NCBI GenBank assembly: GCA_021806125.1
Contig: JAJZYC010000020.1
Location: forward strand, 1 to 14,760
Length of the DNA stretch: 14,760 bases
Reading direction: 5' to 3'
DNA from: a bacterium
GTDB lineage: Bacteria > SZUA-79 > Acidulodesulfobacterales > Acidulodesulfobacteraceae
Part shown: positions 13,743 to 14,760 of the stretch, in pieces
How positions within the stretch are numbered: position 1 is the first letter of the stretch
How the letters are laid out: each line of letters begins with the position of its first letter
Notes under the pieces: model-generated
Database searches by the model: none
The model's input: the letters and a program-made list of their open reading frames with translations, nothing else
Told to the model about the DNA's origin: nothing
Translations under genes and position numbers: made by a program

Positions 13743-14045
13743 TTAAGACCAGGTCATAGGATTATGCTCTACTACTTTTTCTACAAACCCTTTGTAATCT
13801 ATGACTTTAATATTTTCCACTATTTCGCTTTCTTGTATTCCCCTGGCTTTTATATCCGCAAGAAGACAGAAAACGCTATTTTTTTGCGCCAAATTTTTTA
13901 ATAATTCCTCAAATTTGCCGCCCTTTTTAACGGCATATACGCCGTCCTCTACCAGCAATACTACGTCGTCATTTTGCCCTATATAGTTTACGGCGTCCTT
14001 AAGAGCGGAAGATTCGTACGGCGATTTTTTAATTATGTGCAGCAA
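13743..14045 (-). CDS. dsrH: DsrH/TusB-like sulfur relay protein
   Basis: A 100-residue protein of the DsrH/TusB family, the third subunit of the DsrE2F2H2 hexamer that hands sulfane sulfur to DsrC/TusE. MLHIIKKSPYES opens as in the family (MLHT..KSP); VVLLVEDGVYA (28-38), ARGI (about 67-70), IDYKGFVEKVVEH (82-94) and the final MTW are also family features. The start is TTG 14045 with GGAGGAG seven bases upstream. It lies 27 bases after dsrF and 99 before sat. Odd: the cysteine near residue 20 of Allochromatium DsrH is absent (ALKDAVNYI here); the only cysteine is at about residue 60. In this respect it is more like TusB of tRNA thiolation. Confidence 0.88.
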   Translation of the reverse strand: MLHIIKKSPYESSALKDAVNYIGQNDDVVLLVEDGVYAVKKGGKFEELLKNLAQKNSVFCLLADIKARGIQESEIVENIKVIDYKGFVEKVVEHNPMTWS

Positions 14046-14072
14046 TTTTATTCTCCTCCTTTATCGGTTTAT

Positions 14073-14447
14073 TTAAAAAGGCAGTAACGCTTTCATCTCG
14101 TTCATTTTTTGTTTTAACGAATTTCTATCGACAATCTCTACTTCGGTTATTAAATCTTCGACTCTCATACCTCTTTCTTCGAGAGACTCTTTCTCGACAT
14201 AAATATGAGAAATCTCGAAATCGTCTATTAAAATAGGATACGTCATAGAAAAATTTTTCTTTCCGAGTAACGACGTATCTTGACCTTTTTTAAGAGAAAA
14301 GACTCCGTCTCCTATAAAACTGACGCTTATATCCTGCTCATATGCTCCGAACATAACCATCGCTTCTATCGCTTCCTGCTCATAAACCATTCCGTAAGGA
14401 GCAGTTCTGCAAACAAACATTACCTTAGTTTTTTCCTGTTCCGACAT
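14073..14447 (-). CDS. dsrF: DsrF/TusC-like sulfur relay protein
   Basis: A 124-residue protein of the DsrE/F superfamily. CRTAPYGMVYEQEAIEAMVM (13-32) matches the 'STAPHG...EGLDALL' opening of DsrF/TusC, and SFIGDGVFSLKKGQ (43-56), EISHIYVEKESLEERG (78-93) and the closing LLPF fit along the whole length. DsrF is a structural partner of DsrE and DsrH and normally lacks the sulfur-carrying cysteine. The start is ATG with GGGAG eight bases upstream. It lies between dsrE (43-base gap) and dsrH (27-base gap), in the standard E-F-H order. TusC of tRNA 2-thiouridylation is the paralogous alternative; location beside sat-apr-qmo favours a dissimilatory role. Confidence 0.9.
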   Translation of the reverse strand: MSEQEKTKVMFVCRTAPYGMVYEQEAIEAMVMFGAYEQDISVSFIGDGVFSLKKGQDTSLLGKKNFSMTYPILIDDFEISHIYVEKESLEERGMRVEDLITEVEIVDRNSLKQKMNEMKALLPF

Positions 14448-14490
14448 TTTATTTACTCCCGTAATAAATATATTTTTTAATTAAATTTAA

Positions 14491-14760
14491 TTAAAATGTT
14501 ATCATTCTGTCAGATGTAATACATAGCTCTAATAGTTGACCCAAACCCGATATTTCTTCCACCTTGCAAACAGTCTGGTTTACTATGCCTCTTCTTTTTC
14601 CTGCAGCAACGCATACTATTAATCTTACGCCTTTGAGCTCAAGCTCCGAAAGTAGTTTCATAATATTTCTTTCGTCTCTCGGCGGCTCTAAAGTTGAACA
14701 TCTGTTATAGACACCGTCGTTATAGAAAAATATGCCCGTTATCTCATGCCCTGACTCCAT
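14491..14760 (-). CDS. dsrE: DsrE/TusD-like sulfurtransferase, 5' end beyond window
   Basis: The C-terminal 89 residues of a DsrE/TusD protein. GHEITGIFFYNDGVYN (4-19) corresponds to the second strand region of the family, so about 28 N-terminal residues lie beyond the right edge; the ATG at the edge is internal by alignment. LIVCVAAGKRRGIV (47-60) contains the persulfide-carrying cysteine (visible residue 50, equivalent to Cys78 of DsrE/TusD), and SGLGQLLELCITSDRMITF (71-89) is the family's C-terminal signature. The intact active cysteine indicates a working sulfur carrier. It is first in a dsrEFH set leading into sat. Whether dsrAB, dsrC or others precede it cannot be seen. Confidence 0.9.
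   Translation of the reverse strand: MESGHEITGIFFYNDGVYNRCSTLEPPRDERNIMKLLSELELKGVRLIVCVAAGKRRGIVNQTVCKVEEISGLGQLLELCITSDRMITF

Overview
The window is low in G+C and carries a dissimilatory sulfur-metabolism locus. Its core is a block of genes on the minus strand, from the right edge down to about 2.7 kb, in transcription order dsrE (partial) - dsrF - dsrH - sat - aprB - aprA - qmoA - qmoB - qmoC - hppA. Qmo rather than AprM as the partner of APS reductase points to a deltaproteobacterial-type sulfate reducer (Desulfobacterota or a relative). The pairing with dsrEFH and the AT-rich composition resemble what I remember being reported for the acid-mine-drainage order Candidatus Acidulodesulfobacterales. 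That assignment is an inference; no rRNA or other taxonomic marker is present.

Layout from left to right. 1-164 is non-coding, with a string of small hairpins at the left edge (REP/MITE-like) and a large 25-bp inverted repeat. 208-744 (minus) is a DUF3617-type lipoprotein. 745-1008 is an AT-rich divergent intergenic region with a candidate promoter for the lipoprotein gene. 1009-2145 (plus) is a LuxR-type regulator with GAF-like and PAS-like sensor regions, followed by a TadA-like deaminase (2178-2642, plus). A bidirectional terminator (2665-2702) separates these plus-strand genes from the converging sulfur block. From 2726 to the right edge everything is on the minus strand.

How the genes fit together. 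Sat activates sulfate with ATP to APS and releases pyrophosphate. AprBA reduces APS to sulfite and AMP. QmoABC links the menaquinone pool to AprBA. HppA, a K+-independent membrane pyrophosphatase, can split the pyrophosphate from Sat and store the energy as a proton gradient. All four steps are reversible in principle, and dsrEFH sulfur-relay genes are best known from organisms that run Dsr in the oxidative direction. The locus could therefore serve sulfate reduction, sulfur oxidation, or both. dsrAB and dsrC are not in the window.

The block is not a featureless operon. Hairpins followed by U-rich tracts lie at sat|aprB, aprB|aprA and aprA|qmoA, and a near-consensus -35 box lies before sat. 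This suggests segmented expression. Several genes (dsrH, qmoA, qmoC) start with TTG behind good ribosome binding sites. Points worth checking are a DsrH without the expected N-terminal cysteine, a possible extra cysteine cluster in QmoA, a low-complexity insert in QmoB and a divergent TadA.
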